Origin: Chloroflexota bacterium
GTDB taxonomy: Bacteria; Chloroflexota; Dehalococcoidia; Lucifugimonadales; UBA3495
Direction: 5' to 3'
Length of the DNA stretch: 64,000 nucleotides
Assembly (NCBI GenBank): GCA_026710825.1
Contig: JAPOQH010000116.1
Coordinates: 96,901 to 160,900 of the forward strand
Shown here piece after piece: positions 9,899-18,484 of the stretch (positions are counted from its first letter, which is position 1; every line of letters begins with the position of its first letter). Made by a program: the position numbers and the translations under genes. The notes below the pieces were generated by a model. It searched no databases and was not told the DNA's origin. It saw nothing but the letters and a program-made list of their open reading frames with translations.

Positions 9899-10584
9899 AT
9901 TCGGTTTTCTCCTGTGGCGGCATAATCGTCCGCCCGTTCAACCAATCCCAAAAAAAGGCTATTGAAACTGGCCGGTACTTCCTCGGCGCGTTCCGGAAGG
10001 AACTGCACGCCTATCACCCAACTGTGTTCTTTGCTCTCCAGCCCTTCTATCACGCCGTCGTCCAGTTGGTATGCGATGGACATCAGGCAGTCCGCTCGCT
10101 GCGCCTCCCGCAGTGCCATGCGATCGCCCCAGCCCTCCGAATTGATTCGGAACATCCCCGCGCTCCCGATGATCGCGGCCATCTTGGATCCTGGCGACAG
10201 GTATATCTGGCGTCTCCCTTGCCTGTCCGTCGATGCGGAGTCCCCAGTCGATGCGGAGTCTTCAACGGTATCGTCGAATGTATCCATCGGCGATGGGGCG
10301 TCGCCTCCGAAAGCCGCGTTCAGCAGATGCATCCCCTTGCCGGTCAGCAGCGCCGGCATGTCCGCCGCCAACGCCGCGCCAAGCAGCTCCAATGCTCCGG
10401 AATCAACCTCGCCATCGCTGAATCCCGTATCTGGGATCAGCAAGCCACCGGCGCCTGAGAGCCCTCGTGCTCCCGCGGATGGGGCGACTACGTTCGCTCG
10501 TCCGCCCGCCTCTTCAACCGCGCGGATGCTTGGGTCTGGATGGTGGCCGTTACGGGACGCGGCCAGGATGGCGATGGTGGGCAA
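9895..10584 (-). CDS. Class I glutamine amidotransferase-like pseudoenzyme
   Basis: A 229-residue protein matching the PuuD/peptidase C26 branch of class I glutamine amidotransferases: [21 protein letters not shown], a [13 protein letters not shown] strand, RINSE, GVIEGLE and GVQFLPE. The nucleophile position of the GICRGM motif is Gly82, and the His of WHPE is Leu196, so two of three catalytic residues are gone; Glu198 remains. The usual NSxHHQ is NSEGWGD. It therefore probably binds a ligand or partner rather than hydrolysing glutamine. The start is a TTG at 10584, without a clear ribosome site. Its stop overlaps the gyrA start (ATGA), so the two are translationally coupled. Confidence 0.8.
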   Translation of the reverse strand: MPTIAILAASRNGHHPDPSIRAVEEAGGRANVVAPSAGARGLSGAGGLLIPDTGFSDGEVDSGALELLGAALAADMPALLTGKGMHLLNAAFGGDAPSPMDTFDDTVEDSASTGDSASTDRQGRRQIYLSPGSKMAAIIGSAGMFRINSEGWGDRMALREAQRADCLMSIAYQLDDGVIEGLESKEHSWVIGVQFLPERAEEVPASFNSLFLGLVERADDYAATGENRI

Positions 10585-10616
10585 GGGACAATCTAATATT
10601 GTTGAGTGATATTTTA

Positions 10617-10622
10617 ATTATA
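10617..10622 (-). promoter_or_regulatory. gyrA: Candidate -10 box for the amidotransferase-like/gyrA operon
   Basis: A TATAAT hexamer on the minus strand lies 33 nt before the TTG start, inside an AT-rich island (about 10583-10632) that stands out from its surroundings. No good -35 sits at the right distance, so the call rests on the -10 and composition. Confidence 0.35.
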
Positions 10623-10646
10623 CTAAAAATTGTCACACCCTGCCCG

Positions 10647-10736
10647 CTATGCCACCGCCCGCTTTCCACCAAACTCATCACATTCCCTTGGGGTAGTGTC
10701 CGGCCCAGTGGGCACACACGCGTCAATCAACATCAT
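10647..10736 (-). pseudogene. Possible vapC toxin remnant, truncated after a few codons
   Basis: Starting at an ATG that overlaps the vapB stop as ATGA, the frame reads MMLIDACV, close to the first strand of PIN-domain toxins (MILVDTSVW-like), including the first acidic residue. It then loses similarity and stops after 29 codons; VapC is normally about 130 residues. The following sequence contains GGGCCGGACACTACCCC, which could mark an insertion or deletion scar. The match is short, so this is tentative. Confidence 0.35.
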
Positions 10737-10930
10737 TCCGGTTCGCTTCGCCGCCTCGGTATGCTTTGTAGATCGGGCATCGTTCCGCCCATCCGGGCCA
10801 AACGCCTGGCAGCGTCCCGCTCAACCAGTGCCTTCAGCGCCGTGTTGACCACCGCCGAACTCGAGGTTAGCGATGTGATGCGTTTGGCTTTGTCCAACAA
10901 GTCGTCGTCCAGATTCACCGTCGTCCTCAT
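10733..10930 (-). CDS. VapB-type ribbon-helix-helix antitoxin, apparently orphan
   Basis: A 65-residue protein beginning MRTTVNLDDDLLDKA, the ribbon strand and first helix of VapB-family (DUF2191-like) antitoxins, followed by a second helix (SSAVVNTALKALVERDA) and a basic C-terminal tail with RRR that would bind a PIN toxin. Antitoxins of this type repress their own operon and neutralise VapC. The normal position of vapC directly downstream holds only a short remnant, so the antitoxin may now be a solitary DNA-binding protein or an anti-addiction factor for a toxin encoded elsewhere. Confidence 0.75.
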   Translation of the reverse strand: MRTTVNLDDDLLDKAKRITSLTSSSAVVNTALKALVERDAARRLARMGGTMPDLQSIPRRRSEPE

Positions 10931-11005
10931 GACATCCCAATTCCAACGTGGCCTGTTCGGACCGCCTCAGCGCATCTGATGTCGCACCATTTTAATGCGC
11001 GTGGA

Positions 11006-12331
11006 TCATGCGCCGGCGTCCCAGTCCTCCAACGCCATCCTTGCCACCTGCCGGCCCATGCGAACCGAGTAGTTAGTCCCCCGGTCCTCCGGATAAATCT
11101 GCGTCGTATTCGCCAGGTATAACGACTTCAGCGGCGTCCTGTGATCAGGGATCCGTTCCCCATAGTTGGTCCCGATGATCGGCTGCGCCCCGTCCACCCG
11201 GTGATGGTGATATTCCACGATCCAGTCCTGCGAAAAGTCCGGGTTCAGCTTTCGCAGGTGTGGAATAAATTCCTCCAGCAGCGCATCCGGTTCCTTGCGG
11301 TACAGTTCGCTTTCCCGGTCGGGATAGTTGGTCAGGTACACAATGTGATGCCCGCCGTATAGCTCACGGTCGATCATGTTGGTGTGCTCGATCACCCCCA
11401 CGAACGGCAGCGACCGGTCCGCCACATTCAACCAGTATTTCGAAGTCAAGGGCCGGTCCAGCACCAGGATCATCAACACCGCCGAGAGGTACTGCGCCGA
11501 CTCAAGAATCTCCCGGTAATCATCCGGCAACTCCGGCGCCAGCCGCGTGAATACATAGGACGGTGTGGTCGCGATCACCGCGTCATACTCGTGATCCCGT
11601 TCCTCTCCCCCATGTGGACCGGCGGTAAAACCCGTTGCCCTGCCGTCTTGGACATTGATGCGCCGCACTCCGGCGCCCACATGAACCTTCCCGCCCTGCT
11701 GCTCCACGCGTTCCCCGCAAACGTCGAACACCGTTCCGAAGCTGCACATCGGATATCCAAGCCGCTCTTTCTGCATCCGTTTGCGCGACGCCACCCGCAG
11801 GTAGATCTTCCCCCACAACCACGTCATGCTCACCTTGTCGTAGTGGTCGCCAAACTTCCCCCTCAGCATCGGCTCCCAGATGACGCGGTACGCCCCTTCT
11901 CCCATGTGCCGACGCGTCCACTCCGCCGCCGTCATCCCCTCATATTTGCGCCAGTTCCCGGTCTTTTGCAGCAAAAACGTCCACAGACCCAAACGGATTC
12001 TCTCCGTAAACGGCAGCGGCGAAAATTTCAGCAGGTCCATGGGTGTCGCAAAGTCCCAGATGCGGCCCCCGTGGAACAGTCCAACCTTCGACTCCAGCCA
12101 CTCCATCGAATCGCCCAGGCCCAACTCCTCTATCAACTCCACCATGTCGGTGTCGCTCACGAACAAGTGGTGGTACCCGCGTTCCAACTGCCCTCCGCCA
12201 ACCTCGAAAGTCGACGCCTGTCCGCCCAGAAACGGCGCCGCCTCAAACACCTCCGCAAAATGCCCCCGCTTGGTCAACTCGAACGCCGCCGCCAGTCCCG
12301 CCGCTCCACCGCCGATGATTCCTACTCGCAT
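11006..12331 (-). CDS. FAD-dependent oxidoreductase (protoporphyrinogen oxidase/amine oxidase fold)
   Basis: A 441-residue flavoprotein with a Rossmann dinucleotide motif at the N-terminus (GIIGGGAAGLAAA; glycines 7, 8, 9 and 12), an acidic end of strand two (EVFEA), the GGQASTFEVGG segment of the NAD(P)-binding_8 branch and a C-terminal FAD-contacting YLANTTQIYPEDRGTN. It resembles phytoene-desaturase/HpnE-like and UDP-galactopyranose-mutase-like oxidoreductases. The stop of the upstream flippase-like gene lies 3 nt before its start, so the two are one transcript, and the context with a membrane glycosyltransferase suggests a role in envelope lipid or glycan metabolism. The substrate is unknown. 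Confidence 0.85.
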   Translation of the reverse strand: MRVGIIGGGAAGLAAAFELTKRGHFAEVFEAAPFLGGQASTFEVGGGQLERGYHHLFVSDTDMVELIEELGLGDSMEWLESKVGLFHGGRIWDFATPMDLLKFSPLPFTERIRLGLWTFLLQKTGNWRKYEGMTAAEWTRRHMGEGAYRVIWEPMLRGKFGDHYDKVSMTWLWGKIYLRVASRKRMQKERLGYPMCSFGTVFDVCGERVEQQGGKVHVGAGVRRINVQDGRATGFTAGPHGGEERDHEYDAVIATTPSYVFTRLAPELPDDYREILESAQYLSAVLMILVLDRPLTSKYWLNVADRSLPFVGVIEHTNMIDRELYGGHHIVYLTNYPDRESELYRKEPDALLEEFIPHLRKLNPDFSQDWIVEYHHHRVDGAQPIIGTNYGERIPDHRTPLKSLYLANTTQIYPEDRGTNYSVRMGRQVARMALEDWDAGA

Positions 12332-12334
12332 CGC

Positions 12335-13453
12335 CTAATCGTCCTGTGCCACCCGTACGTTTCCAACCCGGTTGGCGTCGTCCTTGCCCTGACCTTCAGC
12401 GTCGGGCCCCGAGACCGGCAGCGTGGTCAACCCGCGTAGCGACACATGGTTCCACAGCAATAGGACCACACCCGCCACGTTCACCGGCAGCCACAGCGCC
12501 AGCAGATGCACCGCCACCGAGTACGACGCCGCCGTTGCCGCTCCTACCGCCAGCCCGACCAACGTTTGTTGCGCCACCACCTCGAACGCGCCGATGCCGC
12601 CGATGGATGCCGGAATAGCCGTGATCAGGTTCGACGTCACCGTGACGAGAACGATCGCCAGTAACAGGAACCAGAACGATGCAAAATACGCGTCCAGGCT
12701 GAACGAGTACGCCACGATCAGGTACACGCCCGCCTCGGCCAGCCAGATCGGCAGCGAACTGACGAACAGTATCGCGTGCTTCTTGGGCGAGTTCAGCGAA
12801 CCCAGTCCTTCAACAAACCCGACCACCACTTCCGCCCCCACTTGCCTGAACCGCACCGGCAGGATCCCCGTCAATGCCACCAGCCAGTTCACCGTCCGCC
12901 GGCTGCACGAAAGCGCGGTCAGTACGCCTAGCGCCAACACAAAGCTCGACAGCACCGCCGCCATCAACACGATGGCAGTGGACTGGTACGCTTGGCTGGC
13001 CTGGCTGAACAACCCCGCCGCAAGCAGGATCGGCGCCGCGATCGCTCCCAGCGCCAACAGCGTCACTCCGTCGTACAATCGCTCAACGCTGAGTGTCGCG
13101 ATCGACGCCGGCACGCTGACCTCTTCCTCCCGACGCGCCAGGTAAACCGCCCGCACCAACTCGCCCAACCGCGCCGGCAGCACATTGTTCGCCAGGTACC
13201 CGATGATGATCACCGGATACAGTCGCTTCGCGGAAATCCTCGCGATCGGCGACAGCAGGTATTGCCACCGCAACGCCCTGAACCACTGCCCGATGAAATA
13301 CAAAACGATGGCCGGAGCCAGGTACAGGTAGTTCGCGCTTCGAAGCGAATGCCATAGCTCGTCCCGGTCCACCAACAACACCAATAAGGCCAGCGTCACC
13401 ACGCTGACCAATACACCGGCCCAGAACCGCCAGTTGCCTAGAAAATAGGTCAT
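12335..13453 (-). CDS. Flippase-like membrane protein (LPG synthase TM region / UPF0104)
   Basis: About 372 residues with at least seven hydrophobic helices, following the UPF0104 pattern: WFRALRW after the second helix, LPARLGELVRAVYLARRE, then LSVERLYDGV. The AglD-like and MprF-like members help transfer or flip lipid-linked sugars or lipids. The ATG at 13453 is preferred; an in-frame GTG at 13492 would add 13 polar residues and cannot be excluded, because the GGAGGGG site sits between them. The protein is probably in the cytoplasmic membrane and works with the Agl23-like glycosyltransferase encoded upstream. Confidence 0.85.
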   Translation of the reverse strand: MTYFLGNWRFWAGVLVSVVTLALLVLLVDRDELWHSLRSANYLYLAPAIVLYFIGQWFRALRWQYLLSPIARISAKRLYPVIIIGYLANNVLPARLGELVRAVYLARREEEVSVPASIATLSVERLYDGVTLLALGAIAAPILLAAGLFSQASQAYQSTAIVLMAAVLSSFVLALGVLTALSCSRRTVNWLVALTGILPVRFRQVGAEVVVGFVEGLGSLNSPKKHAILFVSSLPIWLAEAGVYLIVAYSFSLDAYFASFWFLLLAIVLVTVTSNLITAIPASIGGIGAFEVVAQQTLVGLAVGAATAASYSVAVHLLALWLPVNVAGVVLLLWNHVSLRGLTTLPVSGPDAEGQGKDDANRVGNVRVAQDD

Positions 13454-13534
13454 ATTGGGGTTAAACGCTTCCCCCTCCGAACGACAATACACAGACGCGA
13501 CACGCTGATGGCCAGCGCCGCGTGCTCGGCGAAC

Positions 13535-14077
13535 TTACGCCCCATCATCGTCCCTGGCCGCACCGCCGTCATGCGTGTTGGAAAACCCCACCGGCGACGC
13601 ATCCCCCACCTCCAGGTCCTGCCGTCCCGTCAGCGTGCTGATCCTCCACACGTTTTCTTCGGTCACCACCACGGGACGCGGCGATTCCTCAAGCGCGCGT
13701 TCCAACTGCGGCAACACATTCGCTACGACAAATATGATCTCCGAAATCTCGGGAGGACTCATCTCGTTGTCATAGAAGTTGCGATGCCCGTTGTCGGCAG
13801 CGATGAATGCGCTGGCAACGGCTATTTCCCCATATTCGGCATCCAATTGCCTTGCGATGTGCCCCACCGTGCGGTGGCTGCCCAGGTTCAGCCATCCCCG
13901 CTGTTGTCCATGCGCCTTCATCATCTGGGCAAACGCGCCCCACACCTTTTCGGTAGCCTGAAGGCGGTCTCCCCCGGCCAGTTCCTCCCTGGCCTGCTCG
14001 ATCAACCGGCGGCTGATCTGCACCCGGTCTGCTACCGTCGCCTCTCCAGGCTCTGGCAACGTCGTCGCCGTCGTCAT
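13535..14077 (-). CDS. PaREP1/HEPN-like protein
   Basis: A 180-residue helical protein. Residues 20-75 carry the PaREP1 pattern: AREELAGGDRLQATEKVWGA, then AHGQQRGW and SHRTVGHIARQL. PaREP1 proteins belong to the HEPN group, common in archaea and Chloroflexota, and some HEPN proteins are RNases or pair with nucleotidyltransferases. No RxxxxH catalytic motif is clear here and no MNT partner is adjacent. The C-terminal 30 residues are acidic and disordered. It lies between the flippase-like and Agl23-like genes. A related HEPN-like gene is at 19221. Confidence 0.65.
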   Translation of the reverse strand: MTTATTLPEPGEATVADRVQISRRLIEQAREELAGGDRLQATEKVWGAFAQMMKAHGQQRGWLNLGSHRTVGHIARQLDAEYGEIAVASAFIAADNGHRNFYDNEMSPPEISEIIFVVANVLPQLERALEESPRPVVVTEENVWRISTLTGRQDLEVGDASPVGFSNTHDGGAARDDDGA

Positions 14078-14102
14078 GGGCTAATCACTCTTCTGCAAGT
14101 CT

Positions 14103-16691
14103 TTAGTTCCGTGTGTACTGGTAATACTCCGCTGAATACCAGTCGCTCTCCTGACGACGCGTCACGATGTACTCAATCGCCTGCTGCCATTTGTCCGCAT
14201 CCGTCGCCGCCTCCCTGAAAAAATCCACATCAGCGGTCAACTGGTCCCACAGCGCAGTCTCCTCCCGCGCCTCGCCGGGCCGGCGGTAGGTTTCAGGATA
14301 CCATAGCAGGTTTCGCATCGGCCCCTGCCGTTCGTAAGCCGTGGCATCCTCCTCATCCACGGCGTGCGCTACCTCCGCCATGTACACCCTGGGCCCGGTA
14401 TCCTCACCCACTTTGCGACATTCATCCGATCCCTCGTCGGCGTTCGCCGAGCAAAAATGGTCAAACCACAAGTCTCCGTCTTCAGTCTCGCCCCTCACAT
14501 ACCACTGGAACGGATACCACATGTCGTAGTCCACCTTGACCGAAGCATCCTCTTTCGCCGCCAGTGGCCCGCCTCGCAACGCCGCGTACGAGTCCACCAG
14601 ATCCGCCGACCCCTGCGCGTACACCAGGATCTCCAGCTTCGAATCATCGTACGTATAGGAGGCCCGGAATGCGGTCGCAGTCCCAAAAACCAGCAGCAGC
14701 GCCGCGACCGCCAGCGCCACCGCTTTCCCGCCGCCCGGCTGGATTCGCACCAACCATGCCATCGCCACCGCCAACGGCAACAGGATGAGTCCTGCCACCC
14801 ACGCCGGCAAATTCGCCGCATCGCCCCGCGCCGCCAGCCATCCTACCCAAACCGCCGCTATCAGCCACGCCGGGGCCAACGCTATCAACGCCCCCATGCG
14901 CCACCGATCTCTGATCTCCGCCGGCCATCTGGCCCCGTCGATCAGGTGCCCCAGCAGCATCCCCCCGGCCAACGCCAGCGGAACCGTTATGTTCACCAGC
15001 AGCCACGGCATTTTCTCCGCCGCCACCGTGTACAAAACCAGCGTCGCGATCACCCACGCCGCCAGCACAATGCCAAACCGCTCCCGCCGCCTGATCAGCC
15101 AGACCACCGCCGCCAATCCAAAAACCAGCGCCAGCAATTCGTACACCGTCAGCCCCACGCCGTAGTAGTACCACGGCTGGTTCCCCCGCGCTACCTCCTG
15201 TTGCGCCAACCAATAGCCCAGGCTCTGCCACGCTCCCGTGAACACCCCCGGCCAGTTGGTGAAGAACGTCGTGTACAGCGTCGCCCAGATGGTGTAGAAG
15301 ATCCCGGCCGAAAGCAGCCAGGTCCCGCTCCCCCATGCGATGCCCGCCGCGCCGCTCACCACCAGCAGTAAAAGCAGTACCAAAACCGGTACCAGGTAAT
15401 TCACGGCGATCTTGCCCGCCGCCAGGTCCGCCACTGGTGCCGCCGCCGGCAGCAAATCCCCCGCCAGCGCCAACCCGCTCCCGAACGCCGTCAGCCACAG
15501 CCACGTCAACACCGCCGGCGGCCCCAGCAGTATTGCGATGCGACGCCATCCACGAATCGCGGTCGGCGCAACGGCCGCCATCCCCACTCCCAGCATCATC
15601 AACACGCCGCCAACCGCGCAGTCCAGGTATGCGCCCATCATGCCCGAATCGGGCAGCATGCCTTGCACCGGCCCTACCACGACCACCGCCACAGCCGCTA
15701 CCGCGCATGTGGCCGCCACCGCAACTGCGGCGATGTCCAGCCCGTTTCGGACCCTCCAGAGCAACCACGCCACGGCTATCAAACCGCCCAGCAGCGCCAG
15801 CAACCCAACAGCGTGCATCCAGACCGGCGCAAGCCACACCGGCAGCGTTAGGAATGGCTCCTCCCAAACCGGCGCGCCCGTTTCCCCTGTGGAACCCGTA
15901 TCCTCTGCGGCCAATGTCAGACCCAACAGCCCTTGAAACACCGAAATCCCCGCCGCCGCCTGTGGCAGGGTCAACGTCGCCAGCAGCACGAAAAAGCCCG
16001 CCGCTCCTCCCATTTGCGTCAGCCCGATCCGTCGCCGCGCCACGTCCCACAGATCCCGCCAACCCAGGCCCAGCGCCGCCAGCCCCATGAACAGGATCAC
16101 GAAGTACGCCGTCTCCTTGGAGGCCAGCATGAACGCCGTCACCGCTGCCGCCCCGAACAGGTATCGCCGTCGCTGATCTTCCACGTACCGCCACAGCAGA
16201 ATGAGCAGCAGCAACGCCCAGACCACCATGAGGATGTCGTTGCGCCCAAACCTGCTGAAGTACAGCAAGGACGGCGAAAACGTCAGTATCAACGCCGTGC
16301 AGATCGCGCCGCTGTCGCCGATATGCCGCCTCAGGAAATACGGCAATCCCACCAGAACGACGCCGAACAACGCGTACGGCAACCGCGCCACAAAGTCCGT
16401 ATCCCCCAGCGCCCGCAGGAATATCGACACCAACTCGATCTGCAGTGGCCCGTGCATCCACGGCGAATGCAAAAACTCCACGCCCCTCGCCAGCTTCCAC
16501 GCGTAGTGCAGGTGAATCGCCTCGTCGTAGTGCATCACCCGCCCGTCCAGCTCCCACAGCCGCAGCGCCGCCGCGACCGCTGCGATCAGGACGAAAGCCA
16601 ACTCCAACCGGCCCGGGCGCGGCCAATGCCAACCCGACAGGTTCAGCGCAGCCCCAACGTGAGACCATCGGTTTCGCAGGACAATCATCAT
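14103..16691 (-). CDS. Agl23-like membrane glycosyltransferase (GT39 superfamily, TIGR03663)
   Basis: An 862-residue integral membrane protein with a dozen or more hydrophobic segments. The first extracellular loop carries GRVMHYDEAIHLHYAW, with the acidic pair expected of GT-C dolichyl-phosphate-mannose-type transferases, followed by WMHGPLQIEL and FSRFGRNDILM, features of the flippase-associated Agl23 family. A soluble C-terminal domain of about 200 residues faces outward. It should transfer a sugar from a polyprenyl-phosphate donor to a lipid or protein outside the membrane. The nearby UPF0104 gene fits the known Agl23/flippase pairing. Confidence 0.85.
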   Translation of the reverse strand: MMIVLRNRWSHVGAALNLSGWHWPRPGRLELAFVLIAAVAAALRLWELDGRVMHYDEAIHLHYAWKLARGVEFLHSPWMHGPLQIELVSIFLRALGDTDFVARLPYALFGVVLVGLPYFLRRHIGDSGAICTALILTFSPSLLYFSRFGRNDILMVVWALLLLILLWRYVEDQRRRYLFGAAAVTAFMLASKETAYFVILFMGLAALGLGWRDLWDVARRRIGLTQMGGAAGFFVLLATLTLPQAAAGISVFQGLLGLTLAAEDTGSTGETGAPVWEEPFLTLPVWLAPVWMHAVGLLALLGGLIAVAWLLWRVRNGLDIAAVAVAATCAVAAVAVVVVGPVQGMLPDSGMMGAYLDCAVGGVLMMLGVGMAAVAPTAIRGWRRIAILLGPPAVLTWLWLTAFGSGLALAGDLLPAAAPVADLAAGKIAVNYLVPVLVLLLLLVVSGAAGIAWGSGTWLLSAGIFYTIWATLYTTFFTNWPGVFTGAWQSLGYWLAQQEVARGNQPWYYYGVGLTVYELLALVFGLAAVVWLIRRRERFGIVLAAWVIATLVLYTVAAEKMPWLLVNITVPLALAGGMLLGHLIDGARWPAEIRDRWRMGALIALAPAWLIAAVWVGWLAARGDAANLPAWVAGLILLPLAVAMAWLVRIQPGGGKAVALAVAALLLVFGTATAFRASYTYDDSKLEILVYAQGSADLVDSYAALRGGPLAAKEDASVKVDYDMWYPFQWYVRGETEDGDLWFDHFCSANADEGSDECRKVGEDTGPRVYMAEVAHAVDEEDATAYERQGPMRNLLWYPETYRRPGEAREETALWDQLTADVDFFREAATDADKWQQAIEYIVTRRQESDWYSAEYYQYTRN

Positions 16692-16804
16692 CTCACCGGG
16701 TACGCCTCCAATCCGATTCCCGGATTCGTCGCAACTCGGATGATTCCATTAACCGAAACTCTAACGGACGCCGTCACCTTCCCGCCCTGTCGACCCTGCG
16801 CCGG

Positions 16805-17377
16805 TTATCCCTGTGCGTCCCGGACCCAACCGGCATCGTCTGCATCAGGGCAGTAGCCGCCGGAATTACCCGCCGTCCGCTCCAGGTTCCGCCTGCTGGC
16901 CTGCGTCGACGGATGCTCCGCGCCCAGCACGGTTTCCCGGTCCTCCACATTGCGGCGATGCAGTCCCTCGGCCTCGTGCATGCGACCGGCCGTATTCAAC
17001 GCGTTCGCCAGGCTGCCCCGGCTCCTCATCGTGTCCGGATGCTCTTCCCCCAGAACGGCCAGGCGAGCTTCGTACAATTCCCGGAACATGCCAATGGCCT
17101 GATCCGTATGCCCGGCCGCGTAGCGGCAGTTGGCCAGACTGCTCCGGTAGCGGAGCGTCTCCGGATGGTTCGGCCCATGCCACTCCACGCTTTTCTCAAC
17201 AGTATCCGCAAACCGGTCGATGGCCTCGTCGAACCGGCGCGCCGCCCGGAATGCGTGCGCCACACGGTGCTGCGCGGCCAGCAGGCGAACTCCGCATTCC
17301 GAACCAGTCGAGCGCTCCGCTTCCAGGCCGGCCAATGCTCGCTGGATCCTCGATTCCATCGATGTTGCCGCACTCAT
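16805..17377 (-). CDS. Tetratricopeptide-repeat protein
   Basis: A 190-residue protein made mostly of about three kinesin-light-chain/NB-ARC-type TPR units of 42 residues. Each has the pattern HPxTLxxRxxLAxxxxxAGxxxxA (GPNHPETLRYRSSLAN; GEEHPDTMRSRGSLAN; GAEHPSTQASRRNLER). It is a scaffold and has no catalytic domain. Proteins with this repeat often carry an NB-ARC or CHAT domain upstream, but none is encoded here, so it is either free-standing or a fragment. Partners are unknown. Confidence 0.8.
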   Translation of the reverse strand: MSAATSMESRIQRALAGLEAERSTGSECGVRLLAAQHRVAHAFRAARRFDEAIDRFADTVEKSVEWHGPNHPETLRYRSSLANCRYAAGHTDQAIGMFRELYEARLAVLGEEHPDTMRSRGSLANALNTAGRMHEAEGLHRRNVEDRETVLGAEHPSTQASRRNLERTAGNSGGYCPDADDAGWVRDAQG

Positions 17378-17482
17378 GACCAGTCAAGCCCCCGGGCGGG
17401 CGTCGTCATCCCCTGCACGATGGTCCCGCTCCGCGTCAATCCCATTGGGCGTTTCGGTGCGCCTGCGCAAAGTCTCACCCGG

Positions 17483-18211
17483 CTACGCGGCGTCGGCCAG
17501 CGCGATTCGCAGGCGCTTGTTGATCCGCCCCTTGCTCTCATGCCCAACCACGGTGATGCGGCCCACCTCCCGCGTGTTGTGTACGTGCGTGCCGCCGTCC
17601 GCCTGCAGGTCCAGGCCAACAATATCAATCGTCCGCACCTCGGCGATCGATGCCGGCAGCAGGTTGATCTTCGTCCGTATCAAATCCGGGTGCGCGTCCG
17701 CCTCGGCACGGCCCAGGAATCCCACGCCGATATCCCGTCCCTGTTCAACCTCCGCATTGATGCGCGCCTCGACCTCCTCGGCAAATTCGGCCGACATATT
17801 CTCCAGTTCGAAATCCATCCGCGCCGTCCCCGGCCGCATGTCGCCGCCCGTCACCAGCGCCCCATAGTCCCGCCAGACCACGCCGCAAAGGATATGCAGG
17901 GCAGTGTGCGTCCGCATCAACATGTACCGACGGTCCCAGTCGATGGTGCCGTGCAGCGCGGTCCCGGATTCCGGCTTCGCCTCACCGTCGATGGTGTGGA
18001 CCACATCGCCGCCGGCGCGTGCCGCCTTGGTAACTTTGTACTCGACCCCGGCGGCCGCGTCGGTCAAGGTGCCCACGTCGCAGGGTTGTCCCCCACCGCC
18101 AATATAAAAGGCAGTCCGGTCCAAAACCACGCCGCCGTCATCGGTAACCTCCGTGACCACCGCATCAAACTCCGACACGTAGGCGTCATTCAAAAATAGC
18201 AATTCGGTCAT
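17483..18211 (-). CDS. Alanyl-tRNA editing protein (AlaX family)
   Basis: A 242-residue free-standing homologue of the alanyl-tRNA synthetase editing domain, which hydrolyses misacylated Ser- or Gly-tRNA-Ala. The N-terminal part has FYIGGGGQPCDVG, as in AlaX-M proteins. The zinc motif HxxxH is His102-Thr-Ala-Leu-His106. The second motif, CxxxH in AlaRS (CGGTH), reads Asp205-Gly-Gly-Thr-His209, so the Cys ligand is replaced by Asp. The ATG at 18211 has GGAG eight bases upstream; the longer version starting at 18247 lacks one. Confidence 0.9.
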   Translation of the reverse strand: MTELLFLNDAYVSEFDAVVTEVTDDGGVVLDRTAFYIGGGGQPCDVGTLTDAAAGVEYKVTKAARAGGDVVHTIDGEAKPESGTALHGTIDWDRRYMLMRTHTALHILCGVVWRDYGALVTGGDMRPGTARMDFELENMSAEFAEEVEARINAEVEQGRDIGVGFLGRAEADAHPDLIRTKINLLPASIAEVRTIDIVGLDLQADGGTHVHNTREVGRITVVGHESKGRINKRLRIALADAA

Positions 18212-18457
18212 GTCCCCATCTCCGATGTCAGCCAAGCCATTTTCCACCTCGGCCCCGGCATTATATCAACGCCAAATTCCCCAATCACCCACCCCAGCCA
18301 CGCCACCCACGCCACCATTCATCTCCCCACTCACTCCCTGACCCTACGCCACTCGAACCGTCCTCCCACTAGCGCCACCCGCATCCGCTCGCACCACCAT
18401 CGTTCCCGTCGCACCATCATCGTCTCGAGATCCCACCCGTCGCCCACCACCCAAACC

Positions 18458-18484
18458 GTCATTCCTGCGGAAGCAGGAATCCAG
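18458..18484. repeat. Dispersed GTCATTCC...GGAATCCAG hairpin
   Basis: A perfect 8-bp stem ATTCCTGC/GCAGGAAT with a GGAA loop, flanked by GTC and CCAG. It is the same extragenic repeat type that makes up the core of the 77-bp tandem units at 2529-2720. Confidence 0.7.

Noticed and set aside
10690..10720. Insertion-sequence end at the vapC scar
   Set aside because: The GGGCCGGACACTACCCC stretch looks like a transposon end, but no matching inverted end, target duplication or transposase is present in the window.
14644..16668. A 674-codon open frame overlapping the Agl23-like gene in another frame of the same strand
   Set aside because: It is rich in Gly, Ala and Arg, with no domain, and arises from the GC-rich codon pattern of the genuine membrane protein.
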